Shown here one piece after another: positions 1-11,687 of a stretch of 64,000 nucleotides of DNA (positions within the stretch are counted from its first letter, which is position 1; the number at the start of each line of letters is the position of its first letter). Both the position numbers and the translations under genes were made by a program. Source of the stretch: Sorex araneus (taxonomy: Eukaryota > Chordata > Mammalia > Eulipotyphla > Soricidae); the NCBI RefSeq assembly GCF_027595985.1, contig NC_073311.1, positions 46,141,938 to 46,205,937 on the forward strand, given 5' to 3'. The notes under the pieces were generated by a model. The model ran no database searches. It was not told the origin of the DNA and saw only the letters and a list, made by a program, of their open reading frames with translations.

Positions 1-767
1 ATCATCAGGAGAACAAATAAAAAATCATGAGATCATCTGTGCTAAAGGCTGGGAAGGAAACGGTTTGACAAAGAGCGGTGACTTACAGAACAACTTCGGA
101 GAGAAAGACCTCTGGCGGCGTTCTCCCACTTACCTTTGAAATGACAAGATGCTTGAGCTACTGCTATGTATCTCCCCCCTGCCCCCAAAGTGTTCTCTAT
201 GACCATAATCACCACCACTTGGCAGAAAACCCCTTACATCAGGCGAGGATCCAAAGAACGAATCAGGGCAAGGAGATCCTGGCAACATCATGAGAACCTC
301 TCCTTGGTTTGCTTAAAGCCGTCCATCCATGGTTTTTCCAACAACAACAGAGAACAATGACACTACTTCATTGCTCACGTTAGACTGAATGACGGTTTCT
401 AATCATGTGGTCGTTAAGAGCCAGGAGTGATCTTGCCTCCTGGATGCATGCAATGGTACATCATCACCATCCTGCACCAAGGAAAATGTGGTGTTGTTTT
501 TTTTTTTAATTGTCTTTATCCACTTGATGAGTGATCATTGGTTCCTCTAATGCTTATTGAGCGGGTCACTCTTATCTCACTGAAGCACTGCTTAAACTCA
601 CTGCCTTTAGTTAAATCACAACAACTCTTCTTAGTGAGCAATTGAATTATAATAATGAGAATAGCCTGGTTACGGGTTTTCCGTAGACGAGACATCTGTA
701 CACCACTCACTAAAAAATTATTTCTTCTAGATTTTCATTCATCCACGAATGAGTAAAAAAACATGCA

Positions 768-946
768 GGGGCTGGAGCGATAGCACAGTGGGTAGGGCGT
801 TTGCCTTGCACGCAGCCGACCCGGGTTCGATCCCCGGCATCCCATATGGTCCCCCAAGCACTGCCAGGAGCAATTCCTGAGTGCAAAGCCAGGAGTAACC
901 CCTGAGCATCGCTGGGTGTGACCCAAAAAGCAAAAAAAAAAAAAAA
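768..946 (+). mobile_element. SOR SINE, full length (reference copy)
   Basis: Near-consensus type A. A-box region gatagcacagtgggtagggc, B box gggttcgatcccc, body with two copies of a roughly 25-bp motif (aggagcaattcctgagtgca / aggagtaacccctgagcatc), then gtgacccaaaaagc and A14. Confidence 0.95.
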
Positions 947-954
947 TGCAAATT

Positions 955-1025
955 AGGGTGCCTGGGGACGGTGCTCGGTGGTTTGGGGAACCTGCCTTGT
1001 AAGCTTTAAAAGTCAATCCCTGATG
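955..1025 (+). mobile_element. SINE head remnant
   Basis: ggtgctcggtggtttgggga ... aatccctgatgctg; decayed. Confidence 0.35.
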
Positions 1026-1029
1026 CTGT

Positions 1030-1610
1030 CATAAACATGAAGCGTGACCCCGGCCTGCGTCCTGGGGGGCCACCAGGGACTTCCTGTGACAGCCAGGCAG
1101 GAGCAGAGCAGCAGCACAGCTGGGGGCATGAGACGGGCAGGCACCGCACTGGCAGACCCGTGAGTCCCAGGAGCAGGCGCCGCAAGCCCTGGCAGGCACT
1201 AGGATCGGTAGGTGCCCGAGGACCACGAGCTCCACAGGCAGCCCCTGGCGAGCAAGGGCGCACGCGCAGATGAAGCACCGCAACCTCCACGAGCACCAGC
1301 GTGGCCAGACGCGCAGGCCCCGCGACTGGATGTGTGACGCCCACCCGCACCGGAAATGTGTGATCTCTGGGCTTCACGACCACGGAGGGAAGGGCGAGAA
1401 AGCAAACCAGATGCCACTGTTTCACCGTGGTATTGCCACGCTTTACCACACTGTAGAATACCGCATTACACGACTTTAGGGGCACGGTGTCACACTTCAG
1501 TGTGTGTCTTAGCAACTCTACCGCCAAACTCCTAGATCCGTCACAGTCTAAATGCCTCCCACCCATCACTCCCAAGAGCACTATATTTTTCACAAAATCT
1601 GAGTCTACTT
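1030..1610. other. Unassigned GC-rich then unique segment
   Basis: 1,030-1,340 is GC- and CpG-rich between AT-richer flanks. Reading frames on both strands are open (up to 195 codons on the minus strand), but no family is recognised and composition alone can explain them. Confidence 0.4.
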
Positions 1611-1614
1611 TGGG

Positions 1615-1788
1615 TTTTTTTTTTTTTCTTCTTTTTGGGCCACACCCAGCGATGTTGAGAGGTTACTCCCAGCTCTAAACTCAGGAATTACTCCTGCCAG
1701 TGCTCAGGGGACCATAAGGATGACAGGCATCCCGGGGCGGCCACCTGCAACGCAAACGCCCTACCTACTGTACTAATGCTCCAGCCCC
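1615..1788 (-). mobile_element. SOR SINE
   Basis: T-rich left end, gggccacacccagcgatgtt, ends ctccagcccc. Confidence 0.9.
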
Positions 1789-1909
1789 TAAGAGTTATTT
1801 TTTGTTGTGTTTTACTAGTTCACTTCCTTTCTCTCTTTTTGATATTCACATATGAGCGACACCATTCAGTACTTGGCGGTCTTGCACTGAATGTACTTGA
1901 TTCACTTAG

Positions 1910-2114
1910 TTTTGTTTTTGTTTTTGTTTTTTGCTTTTTGGGTCACACCCAGCAATGCACAGGGGTTAAGCAATGCACAGGGGATACTCCTGGCTCATGC
2001 ACTCAGGAATTACTCCTGGCGGTGCTCAGGGGACCATGTGGGGTGCTGGGATTCGAACCCGGGTCGACCGCGTGCAAGGCAAACGCCCTACCCACTGTGC
2101 TATCATTCCAGCCC
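1910..2114 (-). mobile_element. SOR SINE with 14-bp TSD and internal duplication
   Basis: TSD cttgattcacttag at 1,896-1,909 and 2,115-2,128. The segment agcaatgcacagggg occurs twice in tandem. Confidence 0.95.
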
Positions 2115-2264
2115 CTTGATTCACTTAGGATAATCAACTTCCATTGGTGTCGTTACAGGAAACGCAATTCCATCTTTCGAAATATTAATTAACGACCAAC
2201 ATAGCCAGCAGGAAACTATCTTTAAAACTTCACGAGAGTAGTTTAGATTTTAATCCAAAATGTA

Positions 2265-2421
2265 AACCAGAGAGACAGTGCAGAGGTCAAGGAACTTGCT
2301 TTTGTCGGTGGCTGACCCAGGTGTGATCCCCCGCACTCCATCTGGGCGCCCTGAGCACGACTCCCGAGCCCAGAGCCAGGAGTAAGCCCTAAGCACAGCC
2401 TGGTGTGCCCTGCAAACAAAC
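2265..2421 (+). mobile_element. SOR-related SINE, diverged
   Basis: agagacagtgcagaggtcaa ... gagccaggagtaagccctaa. Confidence 0.75.
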
Positions 2422-2509
2422 AGAAAATTCTAAATTTACTCATTTATAAAGCAACAAATCCCCAGGGGAGGAGGGGTAGGTGTGGGGGGGGGGCGGGGAG
2501 AATTCACTT

Positions 2510-2686
2510 CTGTTTTTTTTTGGTTTTTGGGCCACACCCGGCATTGCACAGGGGATACTCCTGGCTCACGCACTTAGGAATTACTCCTGGCGGTGCTCAG
2601 GGGACCATATGGGATGCTGGGAATTGAACCCGGGTTGGCCGCGTGCAAGGCAAACGCCCTACCCGCTGTGCTATTGCTCCAGCCCT
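2510..2686 (-). mobile_element. SOR SINE with TSD
   Basis: TSD gagaattcactt at 2,498-2,509 and 2,687-2,698. Confidence 0.95.
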
Positions 2687-2809
2687 GAGAATTCACTTAT
2701 TATTCAATAATGGTCTATACTTGTACAAGACAGAAGTCTCAGAAAACAAGAGCGCAAGAAGTAGAGTGAACATTGTGGCTTGGACATTCTTCCTTAAAAC
2801 TGCTCTATT

Positions 2810-2810
2810 G

Positions 2811-2846
<36 letters not shown>

Positions 2847-3030
2847 GTGTCTACCACAGAGGCAGGCTGGGGGGGTGGGAGGTGGGGGTGACGGGAGGGA
2901 AACTGGGGACACGGGTGCTGGGAAATGTACACTGGAGGAGGGACGGGTGTTGGAACACTGTAGGACTGAAACCCAATCATGAACAGCCTTATCAGGGTCT
3001 ATCTCACAGTGACTCAGTAAAATAAAGAAG
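2810..3030 (+). mobile_element. L1 3' UTR tail
   Basis: Opens with (GA)n, then ggaaactggggacac, gtgttggaacactgtaggactgaaac and gtgactcagtaaaataaa, as in the L1 tail at 18.1 kb. Confidence 0.85.
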
Positions 3031-3055
3031 TGAATTTGTTTGAAAATTGCTCTAC

Positions 3056-3222
3056 TGGGGGCCAGAGCGGTAGTGCAGCCAGTAGGGCACTTGCCTTCCA
3101 CTCAGTCAACAAGGGTTTGGTCTCCGGCCCCCCATGCGGTCCTGCTGAGCACTGCTAGACGAGATCCTTGAGTGCAGAGCCAGGAATAACCCCTGAGCAC
3201 TCCTGTGTATGGCACAACTCCT
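3056..3222 (+). mobile_element. SOR SINE, diverged
   Basis: gggccagagcggtagtgcag ... gagccaggaataacccctga. Confidence 0.85.
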
Positions 3223-3942
3223 CCCCCCCACCACCATGCTGTATTAAGAAAGTATTTGCCTGTACTGCCCATATAAAATCAATTAAAACACCAGGCATTG
3301 TTCAAAGGCTGTGTGTCCCATGTTATTTAGCCGGTCGGTTCCAAAGATGCTGGTGGTACCAGGCATAGCCAATACACCAACCCTATTTATGAGCCTCGGA
3401 CCCTCAGCCCTCAGCCCACTGCCCCGTGTATGGCCCAGCCATGATGACATCATGCAGAAAAACAGAATCTCAGCCATCTGTAACCAGAGCATGGTTTTTT
3501 TGGTGGTGGGTGCATGTAGGAATTTTGTCTCTCCATACCATAAACGTAAACACTATTTGCAACTATCCAAACTCCAACAAATTATTTTAATCAGTACTTT
3601 CTTCCCAAGTCACTTGTGTACCATGAAAATTTGAGTACTACCACCCTGCGCCTTTAAAAAAAGGGGAATCTCACTTTAAGCCCCACAAACTTAAAAACAA
3701 GATATTAGACATTCAGGCATGAATAAACAGCAGGCACTGATAACATATACAATGCTATCAGGGCAGGGGCTGGCACCGACGGCTATCTAGACGTTCCCAC
3801 CCCATTGCCACGATTCCACTAAGAACCTCTGTGAAGCAACACGCAATCTAACTTTCTCCACTCTGGAGAAGCCCGTGTTCTCTTGAACCTCTCCCCCTCA
3901 CACTTCTCTAAGTAAATTTGTTTCAAAAAAACTATTTTACTT

Positions 3943-3966
3943 CACACACACACACACACACACACA
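3943..3966. repeat. (CA)n microsatellite
   Basis: About 12 units. Confidence 0.95.
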
Positions 3967-4177
3967 AAGATGATTGCAATCCTCACATAAAGATTTTATG
4001 TATCACAGAAGATATATGAAAGAATGTCCTTATCAAGATTTTCCTAATAGGAAAAAAGAGAAGCATTAACGTAAGAGAAAAAGATAAACTGTGGGCTCTT
4101 CATAGAATAAATATTAAAAGGATGTCATAAACAAATTTCAAGCAATGGTTACACTGCAGCAGTAGTATAAAACATGG

Positions 4178-4366
4178 AGGGCCGACAGCAGGAGAGATAG
4201 TGCAGTGAACAGGGCGTTTGCTTTGCACACAGCCCACCTGGGTTCAACCCCCAGAACCCCATATGGTCCCACAAGCCCACCAGGAGTGATCCCTGAGCAT
4301 GGAGCCATGAGTAAGCCCTGAGCACCACTGGGTGTGGACCAAAAACAACAACAAAAACCAAAAAAG
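4178..4366 (+). mobile_element. SOR SINE
   Basis: agatagtgcagtgaacaggg ... ccactgggtgtggacc, ACAA-rich tail. Confidence 0.85.
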
Positions 4367-4368
4367 CA

Positions 4369-4597
4369 TGAAGGAAAGGAGAGAGAGATGGGGGCGGGGT
4401 GGGGGGGAGGAGAGAGAGAGAGAGAAAGAGAGAGACAGTCTTGGGAGAGGTGTGGTCAGAGGGAAACTGGGGGCATTGGTGGTGGGAAATGTGTGCTGGT
4501 GAAAGGGTGGGTGTTGGAACACTGTATGACTGAAACCCAAGCACAAACAACTTTGTAACTGTACGTCACTGTGATTCAATTAAAAAAAATAAAATTT
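4369..4597 (+). mobile_element. L1 3' UTR tail
   Basis: GA-rich start, ggaaactgggggcattggtg, gtgttggaacactgtatgac, aactttgtaactgtacgtca, ending attcaattaaaaaaaataaa. A SINE follows immediately. Confidence 0.88.
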
Positions 4598-4598
4598 T

Positions 4599-4785
4599 GG
4601 GAGGCTGGAGTGATAGCACAGTGGGTAGGGCGTTTGCCTTGCATGCGGCTGACCCAGGTTTGATTCCCAGCATCCCATATGGTCCCCTGAGCACCGCCAG
4701 GAGTAATTCCTGAGTGCAGAGCCAGGAGTAACCCCTGTGCATCGCTGTGTATGACCCAAAAAGCAAAATAAAATAAAATAAAATA
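4599..4785 (+). mobile_element. SOR SINE
   Basis: Near-consensus; (AAAAT)n tail; sits directly behind an L1 tail. Confidence 0.93.
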
Positions 4786-4795
4786 TTTTAAAAAT

Positions 4796-4905
4796 GCACG
4801 GAGGGGTTAAGGTATTTGCCTTACATCCACTGACCCCAGTTCGAATGCCCGGCATTACCGATGGTTCCAGAACCTGAGCACCACCAGGCATGGCCCAACA
4901 TACAC
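4796..4905 (+). mobile_element. SOR SINE, old fragment
   Basis: ggtatttgccttacatccac ... accaccaggcatggcccaac. Confidence 0.6.
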
Positions 4906-5055
4906 CCTCTCCTCCTCCCTCAAAAAGTAAGAGTACAGAAGATCTAAACGCATTGGTTATATGAAGAAACTTGGGAACAGGTATTTCATGTGCTTTTGTT
5001 CCTGGAACCGTCCAACATACATGATATGAGGACTTCAGTAAGAATGAGATTGTGG

Positions 5056-5229
5056 GGGTTGGAGCAATAGCACAGCGGGTAGGGCATTTGCCTTGCACTC
5101 GGCCAACCTGGGTTTGATTCCTAGCATCCCATACAGTTCCCCGAGTACCGCCAGGGGTAATTCCTGAGTGAGAGCCAGGAGTAACCCCTGTGCATTGCCG
5201 GATGTGACCCAAAAAAGAAAAAAAAAAGA
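5056..5229 (+). mobile_element. SOR SINE with TSD
   Basis: TSD gagattgtgg at 5,046-5,055 and 5,230-5,239. Confidence 0.93.
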
Positions 5230-5239
5230 GAGATTGTGG

Positions 5240-5725
5240 CCAATTATGTCATTACTTCTGATTAACTGCTCCTCGGCATCTCTACCTGACTGCGAGCATC
5301 TCTGTTCCTCGCAGGGAAGATGAATGACACTTCCTCATCTCCAACCCCAAGGGGCTCGGTCATGGGACTCTGGGATGAGAGCAGCGGTGACGGTGACGAG
5401 CAGCAACCGTTCCGCAAAGTTCCTGTTTGCCCTGCTCTGTCAGAGGAGAGGATCTATTCGGGCTGCTACGGGGCACACGGCCGCAAGCCAGAGAACGTGA
5501 AAGAGAAGCTGCGAAGACCACTGGAGTCTGGAATTGCTGCCACAGCATGACCAACACAAGGCGAACGCACAAAAATTCTATCTCGGAAAAAAGGAATCGG
5601 CCCACAGATTCTATTTTAAGTTTAGGGAAGTGGCACCAATAGACTGAGCATCTGAGGGTTTCCAGCCCATCGGAAAAGAATTTTAAAACAACGGCTTCCA
5701 AATTTTACCAAGTTAAAAAAATATT
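5240..5725 (+). other. Unassigned exon-like segment
   Basis: ctgttcctcgcag|ggaag resembles an acceptor. It is followed 3 bp later by an ATG in good context opening 76 codons (5,320-5,550, MNDTSSSPTPRGSVMGLW...). No family is recognised, there is no donor or poly(A) signal nearby, and it would be antisense to SLC41A2. It could be a chance frame or a retrocopy. Confidence 0.2.
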
Positions 5726-5729
5726 TTTA

Positions 5730-5912
5730 GGGCTGGAGCAATAGTACAGCGGGTAGGGCATTTGCTTTGCACATGGCTGACCCAGGTTCGATTCCCAGCA
5801 TCCCATAGGGTCCCCTGAGCACCGCCAGGGGAAATTCCTGAGTGCAGAGCCAGGAGTAACTCCTGTGCATCGCCGGGTGTGACCCAAAAAGCAAAATATA
5901 TATATATATATT
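5730..5912 (+). mobile_element. SOR SINE with (TA)n tail
   Basis: ggctggagcaatagtacagc ... gacccaaaaagcaaaatata. Confidence 0.92.
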
Positions 5913-5985
5913 TTTAAAGTCTACATTTTCCCACAAACACAGAATATACAAAATCCCAGTCTAAAAGAGCCCTGGTTGGGGGGAG

Positions 5986-6157
5986 GGGGGCCAGAGAGAG
6001 TGGATAGTGGGTGGGGTGTTAGCGTTATACAAGGCTGACCCAGGTTCGATCTCGTCACCACATATGGTCCCCCAACCCCCACCAGGAATGACCCCTGAGT
6101 GCACAGCCAGGAGTAAGCCCTGAGCACCCCAGGGTGTGCCCCCCCTCAAAAAAATAA
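5986..6157 (+). mobile_element. SOR SINE, diverged
   Basis: ccaggttcgatctcgtcacc, gccaggagtaagccctgagc. Confidence 0.82.
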
Positions 6158-6435
6158 AGATAAAGAGCTTTTTATCAGTACACATTTAGATTTATGAGAA
6201 CCCACTCAAGTTCCCCATGAAACTTTATTATGGACCAGCCCCAGCCTGCAGCGTCAGGAGAGAGACTTAAAGGGAAACAAACGCCGGAGAGTCCTCATGA
6301 ATTCCGCGTTAGGGTGCGACTGTGTGTGCCTTGAGGAAACCAGTATCTCATAGAAAATCTGCCCGCTGGTTATTCAAGGACTTTTTTTTGTTCCACTAGA
6401 AAGGTTAAATAGTTGCACAGGAGGGACACAGCTCA

Positions 6436-6580
6436 AGGGGCTGGAGAGCACGTTCTGCCAGCCAGAGGCCCGGGTTCAATGCCCAGGCCCAGCTGGCTCC
6501 CCACTCGCACCCCCAATCACTAAGCCCTCCCTCTGGGAGCAACCCCCAGCACCCACCCCAGCACCACCCAGTGTGACAAA
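6436..6580 (+). mobile_element. SINE, old
   Basis: aaggggctggagagcacgtt ... caccacccagtgtgac. Confidence 0.65.
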
Positions 6581-6621
6581 GCATATAATAATTAAAAAAT
6601 AAGATTTGGAAAAATTCAGCA

Positions 6622-6830
6622 GAAGGGCCAGTGACAGTCCAGCAGGTAAGGAATTTGCCTTGCATGCAACTGACCCTGGTTTGATTCCCGTATGGTTCTC
6701 CACCCCTCCCCCCCAAGACCCACCAGGAGTGATCCCTAAGCACAGAGTCAGGCTAAGCCCTGAGCACTGCTGAGTGTGGTGCTCCCCTACACCCTCCCTT
6801 CCCCCACAAAAAAAAAAAAAAGAGAGAGAG
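6622..6830 (+). mobile_element. SOR SINE with TSD
   Basis: TSD aaaattcagca at 6,611-6,621 and 6,831-6,841; (A)n(GA)n tail. Confidence 0.88.
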
Positions 6831-6906
6831 AAAATTCAGCATAGCTGTGAGTTAACAAGCTACGTCGGGCCTGATTCTGACACATGAAACAGGAATTTAA
6901 TACTTG

Positions 6907-7048
6907 GTTGTTACTGTTACTGTTGTTACTGTTTTTGGCATATCGAATACGCCCCGGGTAGCTTGCCAGGCTCTGCCGTGTGGGCGAGATACTCTCGGTA
7001 GCTTGCCGGGCTCTCCGAGAGGGGCAGAGGAATCGAACCCAGGTTGGT
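6907..7048 (-). mobile_element. Type-B SINE, head-truncated
   Basis: gttactgtttttggcatatc ... cgagaggggcagaggaatcg; the tRNA-like head is largely missing. Confidence 0.85.
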
Positions 7049-7089
7049 TAAATTTCTAAAAACAAAAATTAATTAGGGCATAACCTATT

Positions 7090-7735
7090 ACCAATAACCA
7101 TCACACTTGATGAAAATGTCTCCAAATTTCCTACTGAAGATCGGTTCTTGTTTCTGTTGCCTTTGGGCATTTGTTACTCCTGTCTTTCTTGAGAAATACT
7201 CCCATATTTCTCTCTATGAGAAAGGTCATCTGTCACTGCGGATGTCACTCAGCATGATACCCCACAGATGGGTAAACTGCAGGATTTCACCTTTTCTTAC
7301 AGGGAAGTAGCACTCCGTTGTGTATTTGTACCGTAGTTTCTTTACCCAGTCATCTGTTCGTGGACTCTGGGGTTATTTCCAGATTCCTGCTCCTGTGAAT
7401 CGCACTGCAATGAGTACGGGAGTGCACTGAAGTGTCCTTTCTGAATAGTCATGGGCCCTCCGCAGAGATGCCAAGAAGGAAAATTGTTGGGTTATATGGA
7501 AGCTCAATTCCTAGTTTTTTTGAAATGTCCCATTTGGAAGGTGTACAGCCTTCCCAAAAGGCTGAACCTGCCAACATTCCCGCCAGCAGTTACTGAGGGT
7601 CCTTTCCCTTCCCCACCCCACCCCACATTCAAGTCAAATCTGGTTGTTTCTGTCCATGGTGATGTGTGCTGGCTTATCAAAGGGGACAGAGGAGGAGACA
7701 CTGGGACAAAATAAGGATTGGGTTTTCTTTTAATG
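7090..7735 (-). mobile_element. LINE-1 ORF2 3'-end fragment
   Basis: Reverse-strand L1: catctgttcgtggactctgg, ttgggttatatggaagctc and the ggctgaacctgccaacattcc segment mirror the C-terminal ORF2 region at 17,150-17,650. Confidence 0.85.
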
Positions 7736-7736
7736 T

Positions 7737-7914
7737 TGGTGCTGGAACAATAATACAGTAGATTCGCCTTGCATGAGGCCAACCTGGGTTCAATCCCCGG
7801 CATCCCATATGTTCCCCTGAGTACCACCAGAAGTAATTCCTGAGTGCAGAGCCAGGAGTAACCCCAAGAATGCCAGGTATGGCCCAAAATCAAAACACAC
7901 ACACACACACCAAA
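7737..7914 (+). mobile_element. SOR SINE
   Basis: aacctgggttcaatccccgg ... ccaggtatggcccaaaatc, (CA)n tail. Confidence 0.88.
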
Positions 7915-8582
7915 ATATAAATGTTACCATAAATAATTTTAGGAACCCAAATAAAAGACTTTAATATAGGAGGGGGAAAAAATCTCAAAGTTGCTGATCA
8001 CCTGGGTATTGTAGAAATACACTTAAAACCACAGCATTATTCTACGCACACATAGTACATAAACACAAACAAAATGACCTGGGGCTCAGAGTATGATTAT
8101 TAAGTTTATTCTTACACTTGCCACTCTGCAAGCATGCATTCTGCTCCTTTCATTTTTCTCTTTCAGATTGTGTATCTTGTGTCTCTGCTTGTTATAAAAA
8201 TGTAGGTAGTTATCTAACAAGAAAATATTATGTGGTCATTAAATTCGGCATACCCTGCAAACTAAACCTAAGGTGATACGCAAATTAGTTTCTTCTTTAA
8301 AAAAAGAATGATGTAGCCCCTTGACTGGCACTCTGTGAGAACTTAATTAACTGCATGATATGGTCATAAAGAATTATATCTGATTTTCTTCCTGCACATT
8401 CATCAGATGGTTGATTGGATAAGCTGATCAATTTTTTTTTCTATTTTCATTTAATGACCCCAGCCTATATAAATTTAAATCTTCACTAACTTCACTCAGT
8501 GATTTTTATTTTATTTATACTAATTTTACTGATGTTTTTATCAGCCCCAGAACAAAATTACAAAATTAAAAAGTGGGGAGCT

Positions 8583-8754
8583 GGGGCTGGAGCAATAGCA
8601 CAGCAGGTAGGGCGTTTGCCTTGCACATGGCCGACCGAGGTTTGATTCCCAGCATCCCACATGGTCCTCTGAGCACCACCAGGAGTGATTCCTGAGTGCA
8701 GAGCAGGAGTTAACCCCTGTGCATCACCGGGTGTGACCCAAAAAGCAAAAAAAA
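8583..8754 (+). mobile_element. SOR SINE with TSD
   Basis: Flanked by aagtggggagc (8,571) and aagtgaggagc (8,755). Confidence 0.92.
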
Positions 8755-8760
8755 AAGTGA

Positions 8761-8925
8761 GGAGCAGAGCGATAGTACAGCAGGTAGGATACTCACTTTG
8801 CATGCTGCTAACCCAAGCTCAATACCCAGCACCTCTAGAAACCTCCAAGCACAGCCAGGGGTCACCCTCAGCACACAGACAAGAGTAAGCCCTGAGATGG
8901 CTGGGTGGCCCCAAAATCAAAATAT
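8761..8925 (+). mobile_element. SOR SINE, diverged
   Basis: gagcgatagtacagcaggta ... aagagtaagccctgagatgg. Confidence 0.78.
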
Positions 8926-9032
8926 ATTTTTTAAAAATTAAAGGCACCTGGAGATCAAAATATTAAAAATGCCAGCTTACAAATACTATCCACCCTGATT
9001 AAAAGGTTGACCTGCAAAATGAAATGCACACC

Positions 9033-9072
9033 ATACACACACACACACACACACACACAGGAACACACACAC
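9033..9072. repeat. (CA)n microsatellite, interrupted
   Basis: CA run, gga interruption, short CA run. Confidence 0.93.
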
Positions 9073-9100
9073 ATCACATAGATTTTTAAAAAATCTATTT

Positions 9101-9232
9101 TGGTGCCAGAAAGACAGTACAGTGGTTAGAGTGCACGGCCTTGCATGTGGCTGACTCGAGTCAATCCCTGGCCCCTAAGCACAGAGCCAGAAGTAAGCCC
9201 TGAGCACCACCATAAGTGGCCCTGAAACTCCC
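9101..9232 (+). mobile_element. SOR SINE, old
   Basis: gtgccagaaagacagtacag ... cagaagtaagccctgagcac. Confidence 0.75.
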
Positions 9233-9239
9233 AAATACA

Positions 9240-10205
9240 TACAACACCTATAATATATACGGTATATCATATTTGATTATACACACACAAACACTGGAAA
9301 CTTAGTGCTTCAACTGAATTCAAGCACTAACATAGGTTTCATGCAGTTAATTAACGATATCAAATTTTCCTGATAACTTTTCCTGAAGAATTTACCACGG
9401 AGTCCCTCTTTCTGAGCAGATACCCCAGACAGCTCATACATACAAACCATGAATCTGTAGGGGTGGAGGGAGTAACAAAAGGAAAAGTGAAAGGAAATGC
9501 AATAAGACGGGGGATCCTAATACTCTCTGCACAGATACAAAAGCTTGATTACAATTCAACTATTGATTTCCAGCTATTGATTTCCAACATCTAGCTGATT
9601 CTGTAAAGTCATCACTCATGCTTAAGTACATCCACTGAAAAATACATATATATACATATACATATATAATTGAGGTTTCTATGACAAGTAGAAAAGAGGC
9701 AACACTTATAAATAATTTGTTTACACACCAGACAATACACTTTTCTGTATGTTTCCAAATGATCCTTCAAAGGAAATCAGACTCATTCCAGAACAAAAAT
9801 CCTCAACACCTCCAAAATTAATGATTTCGGTAAAGAATGTTTTACTTGGAAGCTGGAAACAATAACAAGCTGAAGGGTTAACTAAAATCCAACCAGGTGA
9901 GCCATTTCTACATGCAGTGAAAATGCTGACAGAATAAATACAGTGTTCCGAGGAAATAAGTGTATTACATAAGCAAAGTATATTTATTCTAACAATTGCC
10001 ATCAGTGAGATTTTATCTAGCCTCAATCTAACCAGCCAACCAAAAAGTGAAAACAAATCATTTAGTTACTGTGATTAAACTGACAGCAATATGTAAATAA
10101 TTTTTTTTTAACACAAGAAGGAAACATAACCTGAATTCTCAGCTAGAGCTATCTAAACTAACCCAATGAGGTTGGAGAGAAAGTGCGTTTCGAAGTTGCA
10201 GATTT
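9240..10205. other. Unique AT-rich stretch
   Basis: Repeat-poor apart from a (TA/CA) run at 9,645-9,670. No exon seen. Confidence 0.5.
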
Positions 10206-10209
10206 GCTA

Positions 10210-10378
10210 GGGGCCAGAGCTATGGTAGAGTGGGCAGGGCGCTGGCTTTGCCTGCAGCAGACCCAGATTTGATCTTCAGCATCCTATATGGTCCCTTGAG
10301 CACCACCGGGAATGATCCAGGAGTAATCTCTAAGCACCGCCAGGTGTGGCCCCAAGACCAAAAAAAGAAAAAAAAATT
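10210..10378 (+). mobile_element. SOR SINE, diverged
   Basis: ggggccagagctatggtaga ... caccgccaggtgtggcccca. Confidence 0.82.
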
Positions 10379-10379
10379 G

Positions 10380-11225
10380 CTTTTAGACAAGAACCAAAAA
10401 GCATTATTTCCCCGCCTCTGGCTTAAACACCACTTCTGTGTCTTACTTTGAAAAGCACTTCCATGGGGTGACCCCCAGGAAATGAAATGCAAAATACATT
10501 AACCTCCTGCACACCGCTGACAAAGACCCCGCCTCTTCATGGGGCACTTCTTCATCTTCATGCATCTAAAGTCACGTGATACTTTATTTCGAAGGTACAG
10601 CTACAGAAACTGAAATTTCTATTTGTCCTTAGTCGAGACTGGGTCACTGGCTTCTTCTACAGAAGTGAGGCGCTTACAGCCACACTGGACATAACCTATG
10701 ATCAGTTTTACCCCAAACTCTATTTTCCTTGGTGCTGGTTTTACAATTTTGTTTTTCAATACCCACATTTCTTATAGATCTTGTTCTCCATAAATTGAAC
10801 CAACACCTTTGTGTGAAACGGAGTGCAAATAAGAATAAAATACAGATAATACTTCTCCTTACCCATTCTTCCTCTGGCACTTAAAAGATACGAAAATACT
10901 TAAAGGGTAGCTAGGTAGATAGTGAGTTCATCAGAATTTCAAATGAATAGAAATTCCTATTCAGGAATCACACAAAGATCCTTCTAAGACTTTTGCCCTT
11001 AACATACCTTTCTAGTCACAGAGTGAATTCAATTTTAAAAACGTGAACCCACTTCTGGGAGCAACTAAAAATATACACTCAGCTCTTTGTATAATTAAAT
11101 GGAAAGTTGGAAATAAAAGCTTCCAGAACATTCAGGTACAGAAAGGATGCCAATATGTCAGAGTTAAGGGGTTGGGTGGGTGGGGGGGGTAACTAAGAAT
11201 AAAATAAAATCTATTTAAAAATAGG
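10380..11225. other. Unique AT-rich stretch
   Basis: No repeat or exon recognised except a G-run near 11,180. Confidence 0.5.
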
Positions 11226-11228
11226 GAA

Positions 11229-11385
11229 AGAGCCGAGCGATGGACAGAGGCTAGGGTGCTTGCCTTGACGGAGCTGTCCTGGGTTCAACCCTCGGCATCC
11301 CGTATGTTGCCCTTGCCTTTGCACCATCAGGAATGACTTCCAGCACCACCAGGTGGGGCCCCACAAACAGAAAAGGAAAAAGTTA
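11229..11385 (+). mobile_element. SOR SINE, old
   Basis: agccgagcgatggacagagg ... ctgggttcaaccctcggcat. Confidence 0.72.
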
Positions 11386-11579
11386 AATAAATAAGAACGG
11401 AGAAAGAAAGGAAACCTTTGTGTTGAAGTTCAAGACTAAAAGTTCTTGGAGTGAAAGGGCAGGTGGGGAGGGGGATGGGGAACGTTTTCCTTCCACATGA
11501 AAGTGTGCTCTTTAACTGCTGAATGGAGACCAAGCATGCCCCATCATTTCTGAGCTATTCAAATGTCGCTCAGAAGGAC

Positions 11580-11674
11580 CCTTGCCATCATGCTTGCAGT
11601 TTACCAGGGCTCCATCCCCGGCATCCTATACAGCCCCCAGAGCACCGCCAGGAGTGGTTCCTGAGCGCAGGCAA
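11580..11674 (+). mobile_element. Older SINE, 5' part, split by insertion
   Basis: ctccatccccggcatcctat; continues at 11,885 (cattgctgggtgtggtccca) after the nested copy. Confidence 0.75.
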
Positions 11675-11687
11675 GAAACCTCCTGAG

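Noticed and set aside
768..946. tRNA gene at the SINE head
   Set aside because: A and B boxes are present, but the arms do not form a cloverleaf with a plausible anticodon; it is a SINE.
1006..1593. 195-codon minus-strand frame
   Set aside because: It crosses a GC-rich patch and flanking unique DNA, is arginine/alanine/proline rich by composition, and has no recognisable family.
9721..10056. 111-codon minus-strand frame as a possible SLC41A2 exon
   Set aside because: It has no resemblance to the transporter, no flanking acceptor/donor pair, and AT-rich composition.
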